Origin: Folioceros fuciformis
Taxonomy: Eukaryota > Anthocerotophyta > Anthocerotopsida > Anthocerotales
Direction: 5' to 3'
Length of the DNA: 43,680 nucleotides
NCBI GenBank assembly: GCA_049999805.1
Contig: JBNGIO010006333.1
Span: forward strand, 277,675 to 321,354
The notes below the pieces were generated by a model. The model searched no databases, had not been told where the DNA came from, and saw nothing but the letters and a program-made list of their open reading frames with translations. This document shows, in pieces, positions 1 to 11,109 of this stretch (its first letter is position 1; every line of letters starts with the position of its first letter). A program made the translations under genes and the position numbers.

Positions 1-93
1 TCGGAGGAGGAGGAGGGGGAGGAGGAGGAGGTCGTCTGGTTGAAGAAGGGCCGCAAGCCAGCGTGGGGGGATGCGCAACTGTCTGCTCGGGAG

Positions 94-2619
94 ATGAGTC
101 CATGTCCCTCTGGCCGGAGCTTCCCGCATGCTGCTCACTCTCGAGTGCCGGGAGGTTGGGGTAGAAGCGTGACAGCTGAAGCCGTGAGCTGGCTTTGTCA
201 TGAGAGCCATCTCGATGAGGCCGTTGAGGCTTTGGAAATTCTGGTGCGGAGGGGGAGCTGTGTTTCCACGTCTCTCGTTTACACTGTCCTGATGAAGTGT
301 GCTGCCAAGAAGGATGTGGCTCTGGGGAGCCGTGTCCACGCTCTCACGGTGGAGAAGGGGTTACGGGCGGACACTCTCCTGTGCAATCATGTTCTGCGAA
401 TGTATGCTTCTCATGGCAGATTGGAAGAGGCGATGGAGGTGTTTGAGTCCGTTGCGGAGCCGGATGCCTTCACCTGGTCCTCCATAATTTCTGCTCATGT
501 CAGACACGGGCACGACAAGCAGGCTGTGGAGCTGTATCATCGGATGCGCAGGTCCGATGTTAGGCCGGATGGTCATGTGTTTGTGGCAGCCCTTCAGGCT
601 TGTGCAAGGGGCGCAGACCTGGAGTCTGGGCAGCAGGTGCATGCTGATGTGTTGGCCAGTGGTGCGGCGCCCGATTTGTTTGTTTGGAACTGCTTGGTGA
701 GCATGTACGCAAAGTGTGGCAACCTGGAAGAAGCTCGGAGAGTGTTTGACGGACTTGGTGAGAAGGACGTGGTGACGTGGAATGCCCTGATTGGAGGCTA
801 TTCTCAGCAGGGCATGGGGCAGGAAGCTCTGCATCTGTATGCTGCTATGCAAGGCTTCGCTGCACCCAATTCTGTCACGTTTGTGTGTCTTCTGCAGGCG
901 TGTGCGAGCCTGGGGACCGCAGCATTGGAGAGCGGGAAGCAACTTCATGCACGAATCAGAGAACAAGGACTGGAAGCTGATGTGTTTGTAGCCAATAGCT
1001 TAGTGAACATGTACGCAAAGTGTGGTAGCCTGGAAGATGCGCAAGCTGTGTTTGATGGACTTGGCATGAAGAATGTGGTGACATGGAATGCCATGATAGC
1101 AGGGTATTCACAGCAGGGACTGGGGCCGGAAGCCCTTAGACTTTACACATGTATGGAGAAGCATCGGGCTGTACCCAACTCCGTGACATTCATGTGCCTC
1201 TTGCAGGCATGTGCGAGTGTGGGCACCTCAGCGTTGGACATGGGAAAGCAGCTGCATTCGAAAATGAGATATCAAGGACAGCAAGTCGATGTGTTTCTAG
1301 GGAGTGGTTTGGTGAACATGTATGCAAAGTGTGGGAGCTTGGAAGATGCTCGCAGAGTGTTTGACGTACTTGACTACAAAGACGTGGTGACATGGACTGC
1401 CTTGATAGCAGGGTATTCTCAAAAGGGCATGGGGCATGAAGCCCTGTGTCTCTATAGTGGTATGCAAGAAGATGGCATCGCTGTACCTAATGCAGTGACA
1501 CTGGTATGCCTCCTACAGGCATGTGCGAGTGTGGGTACCCCAGCCCTGGAGAAGGGAAAGCAGCTTCATACTCATATTAGAGAAAAAGGATTGGAGGCCG
1601 ATGTGTTTGTATCCAGCAGTTTGGTGAACATGTATGCAAAGTGTGGCAGCTTGGAGAATGCTCAGACCGTGTTCAACGACCTAGTTCAAAAAGATTCGGT
1701 GACCTGGAATGCCATGATAGCAGGGTATTCCCAGCAGGGCATGGGGCAGGAAGCCCTTCGTCTCTACAGCCGTATGCAAAAAGAAGGCATAGCTGTACCT
1801 GATGCTGTTACGTTTGTGTGCCTCCTGCAGGCATGTGCAAACGTGGCAGCCCTGTGTGTAGGGAGGCAGTTACATGCCCGGATTGTAGAACAAGGGCTTC
1901 AGGCCGATGTGTTCGTGGTGAGCAGTTTGATGAACATGTATGGAAAGTCAGGAAGCATGCCTGATGCACAGCAGTTGTTTTCTACGTTGCCTGAAAGAGG
2001 TATCATTGCCTGGAATTCATTGATTGCAGGTTATGCCTGCCAAGGAGAGAGCCAAGCTGTCTTTGACTTGGTCGAAACAATGACCAAAGAGGGTGTCGAG
2101 CCAGACGGCGTCACATTCCTCAGTGTCCTGACTGTGTGCAGTCATGGGGGCCTTGTGAACAAGGGCCGGGAGTATTTCGATGCCATGAGCAAACGGTACG
2201 GCATCCAACCTACGGAGGAGCACTACGCATGCATGGTGGATATCCTGGGTCGTGCTGGACAAGTGGGTGAGGCACTGAAAATCGTGAGGTCGATGTCTGT
2301 ACAGCCCAACGTTGCAGTTTGGCACACTTTGCTGGCTGCGTGTCGAAAATGGGACAACCTGGAGGTGGCACGCCATGCCTTCAATGAAGCAGTGAAACTA
2401 GATAAGAGCGATGCTGCAGCTTATGTCTTGATGTCAAACATATATACTGGTGCCCAGATGTGGGAGCAGGCAAAGAAGTCGAGGGCGAGGCGACTGAAAG
2501 TTAGAGCATGGAAGCAGCCAGGTCAGAGCTGGTGGACAGACAATGAGGGTCGGGTGCATAGTTTTTTGGTTGGGGACGAGAAGCAACCTCGGAGCAAAGA
2601 CGAAGCAGGCAAGTCTTAA
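94..2619 (+). CDS. PLS-class pentatricopeptide repeat protein, E/E+ type (PPR1)
   Basis: Single-exon gene for an organelle RNA-binding protein; PLS PPR proteins of this kind select C-to-U editing sites in plastid or mitochondrial transcripts. The product is about 841 residues from the first in-frame ATG at 94. The frame is open to the left window edge through a Glu-rich stretch, so the true start may lie upstream. Repeats run almost end to end, with P, L and S type motifs such as 'NMYAKCGSLEDA', 'DVVTWNALIGGYSQQGMG' and 'GKQLHARIREQGLEADVF'. The C-terminus has E-type sequence ('HYACMVDILGRAGQVGEA', 'VWHTLLAACRKW') and then a short E+ region ('GQSWWTDNEGRVHSFLVG') and stops. No DYW deaminase domain is present, so it would need a deaminase partner in trans (inference). 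Four central triplets share an unusual one- to two-residue insertion in the L motif, a mark of recent internal duplication. Confidence 0.93.
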   Translation: MSPCPSGRSFPHAAHSRVPGGWGRSVTAEAVSWLCHESHLDEAVEALEILVRRGSCVSTSLVYTVLMKCAAKKDVALGSRVHALTVEKGLRADTLLCNHVLRMYASHGRLEEAMEVFESVAEPDAFTWSSIISAHVRHGHDKQAVELYHRMRRSDVRPDGHVFVAALQACARGADLESGQQVHADVLASGAAPDLFVWNCLVSMYAKCGNLEEARRVFDGLGEKDVVTWNALIGGYSQQGMGQEALHLYAAMQGFAAPNSVTFVCLLQACASLGTAALESGKQLHARIREQGLEADVFVANSLVNMYAKCGSLEDAQAVFDGLGMKNVVTWNAMIAGYSQQGLGPEALRLYTCMEKHRAVPNSVTFMCLLQACASVGTSALDMGKQLHSKMRYQGQQVDVFLGSGLVNMYAKCGSLEDARRVFDVLDYKDVVTWTALIAGYSQKGMGHEALCLYSGMQEDGIAVPNAVTLVCLLQACASVGTPALEKGKQLHTHIREKGLEADVFVSSSLVNMYAKCGSLENAQTVFNDLVQKDSVTWNAMIAGYSQQGMGQEALRLYSRMQKEGIAVPDAVTFVCLLQACANVAALCVGRQLHARIVEQGLQADVFVVSSLMNMYGKSGSMPDAQQLFSTLPERGIIAWNSLIAGYACQGESQAVFDLVETMTKEGVEPDGVTFLSVLTVCSHGGLVNKGREYFDAMSKRYGIQPTEEHYACMVDILGRAGQVGEALKIVRSMSVQPNVAVWHTLLAACRKWDNLEVARHAFNEAVKLDKSDAAAYVLMSNIYTGAQMWEQAKKSRARRLKVRAWKQPGQSWWTDNEGRVHSFLVGDEKQPRSKDEAGKS
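830..1930 (+). repeat. Internal tandem PLS-triplet repeats, period about 312-315 bp
   Basis: Blocks beginning near 881, 1194, 1506 and 1818 each encode a variant of 'CLLQACAS' followed by 'GKQLH' or 'GRQLH' and 'MYAKCG' (MYGKSG in the last). The first three share the extra residues 'GTAAL', 'GTSAL' or 'GTPAL', which ordinary L motifs lack. In-frame repeats of one PLS triplet, seen directly in the sequence. Confidence 0.8.
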
Positions 2620-4573
2620 AATATATTTCTCTCTTGCTTAATTATCCCCTGATTAGTATCGATGTGCCGCGTGTCGCCGGACTTGCGGCAGTCGAATGCT
2701 GAACTATTAGAGCGGGAGACATCCAGTGGTAGACGAGGAAGTAGTAGACAGAGGGTAGGCTGGCCGGCAGCTCGGAATAAACAGGATTGGCTAGACGCAC
2801 CATGCATTCCTCCGCCGCTACATTTAGCGGCAGACATGCGTGAAGAAGTGCATGCCATCTCTTCACCACTGCATTTAGTAGCGATGTAGAAAAGTGGCAG
2901 CTGCCTCTGAAAGGCGCATGCATGCTTCTCCTAAAAGCTTGTACGTGGTAACAGGAGAAAGTTTGTCAGCAACATGCACCTGACGAGATCGGGAGGCAGA
3001 GGGGTACGACGAGGTCTCCAGCTGTGGCGTATCCCATCGCATCCACTGGGACAAGTTGCGTGTTGGACATGCCTCACAAAGTCACGCTTCTCCCTTGACG
3101 AGATCGATAGTCTAAAGCGACTTCTAATGTGAATGATTACCTGGCGATTAAAGTATGAATTTATGTCATGCAAACCTGGACCGGAATGTCCCGCATCTCC
3201 TTCCCTATACCATAAACGGCTGGAAAGCTAGCCGGGAATGAAATCCGAGGGCCATCATCCAATGGAAAGCTTCCTTTCGTATGGTTGGCTTGAATTCACA
3301 GGGCCCATCACTTTGAGAACAAGGCTCGCACATTTCCGGGAGGTTCCATTTCGAAATCGACTCCGACCAGAACATCGCGTCGTGAATCCCTAGGCCTGGT
3401 CGAATGGGAGGTAAGAGTTTCAAACGTGAACAGTTGCGGAAGGCGGTACCAGCAGGACAGCAGGTGGCCAGAAATTTGGATTCAAAACTTCGTGGGCCCG
3501 CGGAAAATTGAAGAGCAAAGGCGAGGGCAATGGCCGCGAGGGCGATGGCGAGGGCAATGACAAAGCGCGCTAAAGATATTCCTTGTGTGAAGCACAAGGT
3601 TCCCTAGTGAGATCCGCGCCAAAAAGTCCATGGTCGAGTTGTGCCAACCCGCCGCTATGTAAATTCAAGAAAAGAAGACTTTTATTGGCGGCTCGTCGGG
3701 CAGGGCCCAGGTACAGGGATAGCCACCCGCGCTCACCGTCCGATCCCAACTGGTGCCATCTGGAACCAGTCCGAAGGATCCTCGTCCCGTCCCGTTTCGG
3801 TTGCGTTTCGTTTCGTTCCGTTCCGTCATCGGCGTCGGGCCCGCCCGACGGCACCCTGGTGGGAGTGGTGAGGAAGGCCGGGCGCTTTCATGGTGGAGCT
3901 TCCTGCGAGTGCATTCTTGTGTGCACCCAGGGCGCGAAGTGGATGCGACCTTGGCGGGCTTTGTCCTGTGCTCTGCTGCGCGGTATCTGCAACCTCTTTC
4001 GTCATAGCAGCACCTGCTTCATCTGGGTGCTCACTTGCTCAGTTCTTGACTTAGCGCTCTGCTGCCTTGAGCACTAGCGGGGTCCATGAAATGGCGGCCA
4101 GCACCCAGGGCGCTGTCCTGTCGGGGAGACTGGAGCATGTGGTGCATAGATGATACCCGTCTCCTGCTCCTGCCGTGCGCGCTGAATTCGGATCTGCCGC
4201 AGCGGGACTGAGGAAGGGAGTGAGCAAGGATCTGCCCTCATGTCTGTCGTCATGCGGCTCCCCAGCCTTGGCGCCAGCACCTGCGTCTCTTCCGGAAATG
4301 CTAGCTCTAGCTTTGAACTAGGCCGGGAGCCTGTGCCGCTCTCGGTCATCGGGACTTCCGAGGTGCGTCCCGTCCTATGAATTCTTCTCTTATCTCTTCG
4401 GAATTCTGACCTGCTTGGGGGTAATTGCCCCTGCTGTTGTTGGACTGTGTGGAACATGTTTCCCGGACGGGATTTTGCTTGGAGCTCTGGATTTTGCTTT
4501 GTGCTTGCCTTGCTCATGTTCGTACATCGTGGTGGAATCCGCCATTTCGCAGAACGCTCAGATTTCCGGACAC
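2620..4573. other. Intergenic region with low-complexity patches
   Basis: No convincing gene. Open frames here have no family motif and no coherent exon structure. Two low-complexity patches stand out: a hexamer-like run of GAGGGC/GATGGC near 3515-3560 and a GTTTC/GTTCC pentamer-like run near 3780-3835. The segment 4078-4573 is probably the promoter and 5' UTR of the next gene. Confidence 0.6.
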
Positions 4574-6603
4574 ATGTGGCAATTGGCAGCGTACGGCAAC
4601 CGAACCCCCGTGAGACCATTGGTTTACAAGTCGAGTTTGTCATTGAAGTGCAGGTGTAGTAGTGCTTTATGCTCCAGACGGAGAACTCCTTCCGCGGCAG
4701 AAGAGGACGCACGCTTTAAGGCGTCGGCTGCAGCGGATCCTTCAGCAACGAGTGCTCCAAGCTGTGTGTTTCTGGTGGATGTAGATGGTAAGCACTGCCA
4801 GTTGAAGAGCTTCCGGTGGAGGTCAGGTTCGTGATGAGAGTCTGACACTCGTCTTTTGCAGAGGAACGTGATGGATCCGTCATCTTCAGATTTGGTAACG
4901 TGGACCAGGTCTTGGCTTGGGATAAGGTGGTGTCTTTCATCTATGACGGAGCAAAGGACGCGTCTCGCTTCAACCGAGCCTCTGCGATCTGTCAGGAACT
5001 CTTAGGAATAGCAGAGTTCTCTCACTCTGGGCCTACGTTTTACAGCGGAAGTGCTGGAACAGTTCCTCGTTGGGCTATGATGAATGAAATGCTCAAGGAT
5101 CTTGCCCACTCTGTAGCCCCGCAAGGAAGGAAGAGTGCCTCCTTCACGCCCGTCAGTACATCGGAGACTGCCGGCGTGTGGCAGAGGTCAGATGGGGTCT
5201 ATGGCCTTGGAGGAGGAATTCGAGCTGGCAGGACTGGCACACGGTGTCAAGATTGGCTTGAAATCAATTGCATCTCAGGGCTGCACGCTCCCAGCTTTGA
5301 TATGGTGGATTGGGGATCTATTCCTTTCTTTGCCCAGCAGGCCAAACCTAGGAGAGATGTTCAGGTGTATGCCCGACAGCCAGCACTTTCTGCAGGAGTT
5401 CACCCAAAGCTATTTGAAGATCCCCGGCGTGAAGGTGTGCTGGAGTTAAGAAGACAGAGTGAATTGGACAACTCAAGCAACCGGCAAGCTCCGCTGGCAG
5501 CTGTTCAATCATCTACTGCATTCATTTGGCTGCCACTCCAAGACAACGAGAAGCCAGCTGTACATGTCGATCGTACAATGTCAAGGTTTGTGCTAACTCG
5601 GCAGGGGATGGCATGTGAAGCAACTGCTCAATCATGTGAAGCGCAGTTATTTTGCTTGGGTGCCAGTTTTGAAGTTTTTCAGAGTTGTCTAGGGCTCTGT
5701 GCTGTCAAGATGTTCTGGATGTCAGAGGAGGTCATGATTTGCTTGCATCAGACAAGTTCTGATGGCCCCCTCATATGTCTCGGTTCAGGGCTGCAAAGTT
5801 GAAGGTGATGGGTGCCAAGAGATTGGCTTCTGCGAAGACATCTGGAAGAGTCAGTGGTACCAAAAGGTTTGATGTTTCCCTGGCTTTCTTGGCTGATTGG
5901 TATGCNNNNNNNNNNNNNNNNNNNNNNNNNNNNNNNNNNNNNNNNNNNNNNNNNNNNNNNNNNNNNNNNNNNNNNNNNNNNNNNNNNNNNNNNNNNNNNN
6001 NNNNNGTCCTCTACATTCCATTTTTTCGTTTCTCGAAGTGAGCTAAGGCTGGTTTCCTGTGGTTTGCTTAGGGCGCCAAACAAAAGGGTTGCAAGAACAG
6101 CTGTGAAGGCAGAAGCGAAAGTGCACGGACGGAAGGCCACAATAAAGCCTAGAGACCTTTTTCACAACAATCCCCTGCAGGTTATGGATTTCCTTCTGGG
6201 ACAGCCCTTCTTGCAGGCGAAGTGCTCTAATGCGGAGTTTCTTTTGGCAATGAGGAAAGAATATGCGCAGGAGCTGGCTGCGTGCCTGAATCAATTTGCA
6301 GTTGGGATCGCGGGGGGTGGGCTAGCCATGATTCTGTACGTGGCCTCGCGCATGCTATGTGTCAACGCTGTATTCGACAACGGCAAGATAATCATAATCA
6401 TCCGAGGAGTATGCCTGTTGTGGTTAGCTGCCGCCATGCGCAGCGTGAGAAAGGTGATTCTCAGTCTGAAAAATGAATCCATCAGTCTCTCAACGAAGGC
6501 AAGGGATAGCCAACAGGTAGCCCGGCTTAAGAAGGAGTTAAAGGCTTTATCGTTCAAAGCACTTGGAGTCATGTTTATATCTGTTGTGGGTGTCATAGTA
6601 TAA
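4574..6603 (+). CDS. Predicted plastid membrane protein of unknown family (interrupted by a gap; apparent frameshifts)
   Basis: I do not recognise the family. The ATG at 4574 opens a Ser/Arg-rich, acid-poor leader ('MWQLAAYGNRTPVRPLVYK...') that looks like a chloroplast transit peptide. Exon 1 (4574-4787) joins exon 2 (from 4862) across a clean 74-base GT-AG intron in correct phase. Coding then continues in three successive frames (to about 5115, about 5115-5195, about 5195-5434). The changes sit at CCCC (near 5115) and GGGG (near 5193), where one extra base would restore the frame. A phase-0 intron 5435-5500 removes an in-frame stop. A Lys/Arg-rich exon lies near 5780-5865, then the 100-N gap. 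The last exon (6072-6603) ends in at least three hydrophobic segments, suggesting an envelope or thylakoid membrane protein. The exon order around the gap is uncertain. Confidence 0.55.
5906..6005. other. Assembly gap (100 N)
   Basis: Exactly 100 unknown bases, the conventional size for a scaffolding gap of unknown length. It falls inside the predicted plastid membrane protein gene, so at least one exon may be missing. Confidence 0.97.
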
Positions 6604-8064
6604 TGCATTCCTTACCACATCCGATTTTGTCAACAGAAATGGCATGGGATTATAGCTTTTTGGTTTTTATAGGCGGGTACAGATGAAGTTGTACAGTGAG
6701 AAGTATTTGAGGCCGTGGTGGAACAGCTCATGCTTTATGGAGTTCCATTGACCGGCGAGCGACGTTGCTGCACTTCCACAGGTTCAGTGAATAAGAAGCA
6801 GTGTTGCTTCGTGAGTCGGGTTGATATTGCTCAACTTTGTATATTCCGAGATAACATAAACCAGTGTATCATCATTTGGTCATTTTATACTGGCGAATGT
6901 TGCCCTGGATGTCCAAAGTATATGGAGTCTGTTTTGATCCGCGCATAGCTTTATGTGGGGTAGTAGATAGATTCTGCAAACCTTGTCCGATTAGCATTTG
7001 CGCCAGTCACTGCATCCCACTCTGGAGACCCATAGTTTCAGACCAGACCACGTCTAGATTACACAGCTTCAAATGGGACTCCTAGTGCTGCCTGATTTTC
7101 ATTGACGACCACATACTTAAGGACATATCATCTGCGCCACATCGATATTAGGTTGCCCAATGTGCTGCATCTGGGTCCCAAGGATGGATGAAGCCACGTT
7201 GAGAATTGTGTGGTCCTTTTGTTCGCCATTAATGCCTATTAATGATTTAATGTTTTCTATATTCGATTGTGAATTGGGATGTTTATGTGTTATTACGTGT
7301 GAACAAGAAGCACATGGACATGACTAATTGCAAAAAGATTTCGCTGTCCTCGTAGCCGTTTGTAATTACTACTGTCCAGAAGATTTTGGACCAAGCGAGT
7401 CAAGCAAGGCATGGGACTACAAGTACCGTGAATGAAGAAAGCGTGGCCGTACGTTTCACTTATGCTGGGCATGTTTCACGATAGAAGTAGCGAAGACATG
7501 GGGTGCAACAGAAGCTGCCACCGGACGTGTCTTCACGTCTCCAAAAACGTTAATGATTGAATTAAATTATCATTTAACATTGATTGTGACAAGCCCGATT
7601 TGAATTCAATCACATACCAGAGCAGTAAACCTAAATATCGCAACGATCCGGGATAGTCCATGCACGACAGCATCAGACCAAGACCAGAATAGACCTGACG
7701 CCACAACCGGTCTGAGAGCACCAGAGTTGTATTTGATGCGTATCAGAGTCGAAGTCACCTACGACGTGAACTTGGGTTATCTAAAGTGGGCAAAATTCAT
7801 CTCCAGACTACAGTAATTTGAAAGATACGGATCAAACACGTACTATTAATTAACCGCAAGGATGGAACCGGGCCCTCTACGGGCCACAGAACACGCGAGC
7901 AGAATGCTGGTCAGAGCAAGTTGTGCTCCCATTGTGTCTTTGCGGTTTGAAGACCGGCAAGAAGTCCCTCCAAAAGGTCTACTACGTAGACGTGCCCCAA
8001 CACGAGGAGTTGTCCGTAGCAGAGTCGCTGGAATCCACAGGTTCATAGTCTCTGGAATCTCACG
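6604..8064. other. Convergent intergenic region, no gene seen
   Basis: Lies between the 3' ends of the plastid-protein gene (+) and the DUF72 gene (-). Moderately AT-rich, with many stops in all frames and no recognisable repeat, RNA gene or mobile-element motif. Confidence 0.6.
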
Positions 8065-10524
8065 TCAAACGGCAGGCTTGTAAAAAGAGGTGATGCTGGA
8101 AGATCTGAGGTTGGGATTCTCCTTCCTCTTCTTTTTGGACTTGCTCGCCACAGTAGGATCTGCGCGTGCTTGCTTCTTCACTACACTGGACCACACACCG
8201 AGATCCTGATCACTTCTAGTGGCAGCGCCCAAGCCGCTGTCTGGTCCTCCACCTAAAGCATGCTCTTCGGTGTTCGCTTTCAGAACTCTTTCAGGCTTCA
8301 CCCACTCGGCGTCACCGTGTTTAGGGACCCCACCTGCACCTCCTGCATGTTCACCTCCCTCCTGATCTGACTGATCCAAATCTCCAACGTCACCACCCCC
8401 ATAGGTAGCATCGTTGTAGTCTGTCCAGCGTTCATCTTTTTCTTGCTCTCTGGCGCCAGCTTCTGGTTCCAAACGCGTGGATTGCTTTTGGACATTTTCA
8501 TCAGCAGGCGAGGTCTTGAAGAACTTTTGAAGGGTGCTTTTTGAAGCTGCCAGGTATTTTGATTTCCAGTCAAGAACTAAATCCCCAAGTTTCTGTGAAA
8601 GGTTTCTTGCGTTCGTTATAGCCTGATCTTCCCATATTGTTCCCCACAGGAAGTACACGGGCCCCTACCACAGCATCATGTTCTGACATGTTATCAACTT
8701 GAACTTGCGGAAGATGCCGGATATGTAACCATGAGTTGGAGATAGAGCAGTACCTCCAGGTTGTCTGGTAACTTATTCTTCAAGCGATCTTCCCACGTAG
8801 ATAGCTCACTGGAGGAGAGGACGCGATCGGTGCCCTGTACAATGCAGGCAATAACGATCAGAAGGCTATACCGGACCACCTGCCAGTTTGAGGACACCCT
8901 TCTCAGCGAACATCCCCATTCACGAGCTCTGCCTCACCTCCCGACGATGTAACCTGATGTACATATACCTAGGATCTGTGCAAGCCCATGCAATAGGTAG
9001 AATGGCCACCACCTGCGCATTGAAATAGTCATATCCTGTAGAAAGAAGATGGATCTAATCCATCTACAAATCAAGGCAGCAGCTAGAAGGGTACCAAGCT
9101 CTCAGAAAGCCTTCCTTTCAAGTATGTCTCATGCTCGAGCTCATCCTGCAAGAAAACATTTTCCAAAACTAAGACATGGACACGTCCCCCGGACAAGGAC
9201 GTCCTTCCAAAGGCTTCAACCAAATGGATATCTGCAATCTGCCTTGAGCAAAGGCTGCTTACCGCAGCAACAAGTGCAATTTGATTTTCTGTTAACCACT
9301 GGGTAGTTCGAGCTGCATGTTCTTGGTTGAACCAGTCCCTACATCTAAATTCCACGGCCTGCCCACAACCAGCAGTTGCTACTGAGATGGCTGGCTGCCA
9401 CCCAAGAGTTTCCAAAATGAGTGCGAAATTGGACGGGGATAACCATACCATGGGAAACCTGGGATATAGACATTGGCGACACCACATGACATGTTTCCTG
9501 TGCTCATCCGAAGGCTTGAAAGTCAAGTGAAACTGCCAGCCAAACCACCTCTCCAGTTCATTCTCTAGCAGGAAGGAGGCAGCTGTGACAGAAGGCATGG
9601 AGGAAACCAGAACAGGAGAACGACATACTTGAAAAACCACGACGCCCAACGCTCCAGCTTTGTAGACAGGCAGAAGTGCATCATTGAAGATCTGCCACAA
9701 TTCAGCCCTGCCTCCCTCAATCTCAGGGGCGTACCAAAACTTGCATGACCACCCGCAGAAACGGTGCCCGACAGGTGATGGAAACCGTACTTATGGTCAG
9801 GTGACAAGCTGTTCAGTTGCACAGTACTATCAGGCGGGCACTTGATCTGGTTCTTGATCTGGTAAGGTAGTGCGCCGTACGGGCATGACTTGCTACAAAG
9901 CACAGCAACCAAATCACAGTAGCTGAGCTGTTAACAAGGTCACACGCTCATCCTGAGCAGTGAACATCAGCACGCAAGGACCCGATGGACCGAATCGACA
10001 GCCCACCAACCTGCAGAAGAAACCGAAGACTTTGAAGTGGAAAAGGAAGCCCTTGGGTACACAGGCTAACCACCGGGATATGGAAGCTTTGGTTGGAATT
10101 GCATAGTTGGAGCTGTCCACCTCAACGCCTGCGACAGCACGCCCGATGTCACCACCCACCGGCCCGGCCTGGCCCGTCCCGCCCCTGACCTAGATCCGCT
10201 GTATGTTCATGCACATGTCCGAAAAGACATTTTAAATACATGGAAACTGGGTACTGTAATGTCGTAGACGATCCTCTGCGGTGCGAGAAGACGCGGGGAA
10301 AAACCTCCCACACCGTGCCAAGGTGGGATCCGTCCAGCCTGCACAGGGCGATGAATCGAGGCGTGCAGGTGAGATGCCCCATTTCCGAGCGGGACCGGAA
10401 ACCTTGTGTCAGTCATTCTTCAGAAGGAAGGGATGACAGAAAGAAATAAGGGGCTCACTCACTACTCACCAGTGGTCCCCATCCAGACCTTCCGAACGGG
10501 GGAAGACTGTCCCTCTCCCGCCAT
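8065..10524 (-). CDS. DUF72 (YecE-like) TIM-barrel protein with PIP-box-like C-terminal tail
   Basis: Ten exons, in transcript order: 10524-10470, 10338-10240, 10128-10011, 9892-9629, 9532-9449, 9358-9263, 9145-9095, 9012-8938, 8834-8754, 8664-8065; about 507 residues. Joins keep phase and recreate the DUF72 landmarks in order: 'GTTGWTDPTLARCGRFFP', 'FPCVEVDSSNYAIP', 'FHFKVFGFF', 'VVFQFHLTFKP', 'AVEFRCRDWF', 'ALVAADELEHETY', 'YMYIRLHRR' and 'GPVYFLWGTIWEDQ'. DUF72 is known as a TIM-barrel fold without a settled function. Exon 4 needs one more base or an unrecognised internal intron (a GTGCAA...CAAG pair near 9840-9760 would fit). The roughly 170-residue hydrophilic tail carries 'KSTLQKFF' (8541-8518), a basic run 'KSKKKRK', and ends in 'SSITSFYKPAV'. 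These resemble PCNA-binding motifs next to a nuclear signal. Start chosen as the ATG giving 'MAGEGQSSPVRKVWMG'. Confidence 0.88.
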
Positions 10525-11109
10525 CGCCCGCGCACATGCCCTGATGATCGTCAGCAAAGAGATAATCGCCAGGTGGGTTAGTAAGTACTGTCGGCCAGGA
10601 GAAAAGCAGGCCTTGAATCCACGAGCAACAAGAGCAGTGAGAGCGGGAAAAACCGTAGTAGTGTCAGGGTTGTCAGGCCGCCAGGCGACGGTGCGGGCAG
10701 TGCAGCGACGAGTCACTCCGTGGCGTGGGCGACAGGGTTGCGCTCACCCACATATGCCTCCTGGCCAGTCCCACCACTCTTTGGACTGCGTTCTGCCACG
10801 CGGCGCCTTCCTGCGTGATACAGATCAGCAGCCATTTCCAGGGTGCGCTGTGGAGCAATCTTGCATACATATTCCGCGGTCCATCGCATTACCCTGCACC
10901 GCACCAAGTGTTTAGATGAGCCCGCCCTTTTCAGCCCGGGCCGGGTCCGGGGGACTGGGGACTGGGAGAGCGGAGCGAGGGGCTGGGTGGAAAGGGAGCA
11001 GGGGACTTGCGTTCCCGCCGCCTCTCTTCTGCTCCGACCTCTTCTCGCGTCTCCTCTCCTCGCCTCGCCCGCCCGCGCCCTGGCCGAGCGTGCGCCTTTC
11101 TCTCGTGTC

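Noticed and set aside
361-966. 201-codon open frame on the minus strand
   Set aside because: It is antisense to PPR1 and its sequence is simply the reverse shadow of PPR motifs; a similar shadow on the plus strand at about 34800-35010 instead helped reveal the PPR pseudogene.
3205-4077. Open frames of 130 and 164 codons on opposite strands
   Set aside because: Composition is driven by GC-rich short repeats, and there is no domain, signal peptide or splice logic.
5450-5802. Continuous plus-strand frame extending the plastid-protein exon to 5802
   Set aside because: Beyond about 5500 the frame loses protein-like character, while a phase-0 GT-AG intron (5435-5500) followed by 'LFNHLLHSFGCHSK' in another frame fits better.
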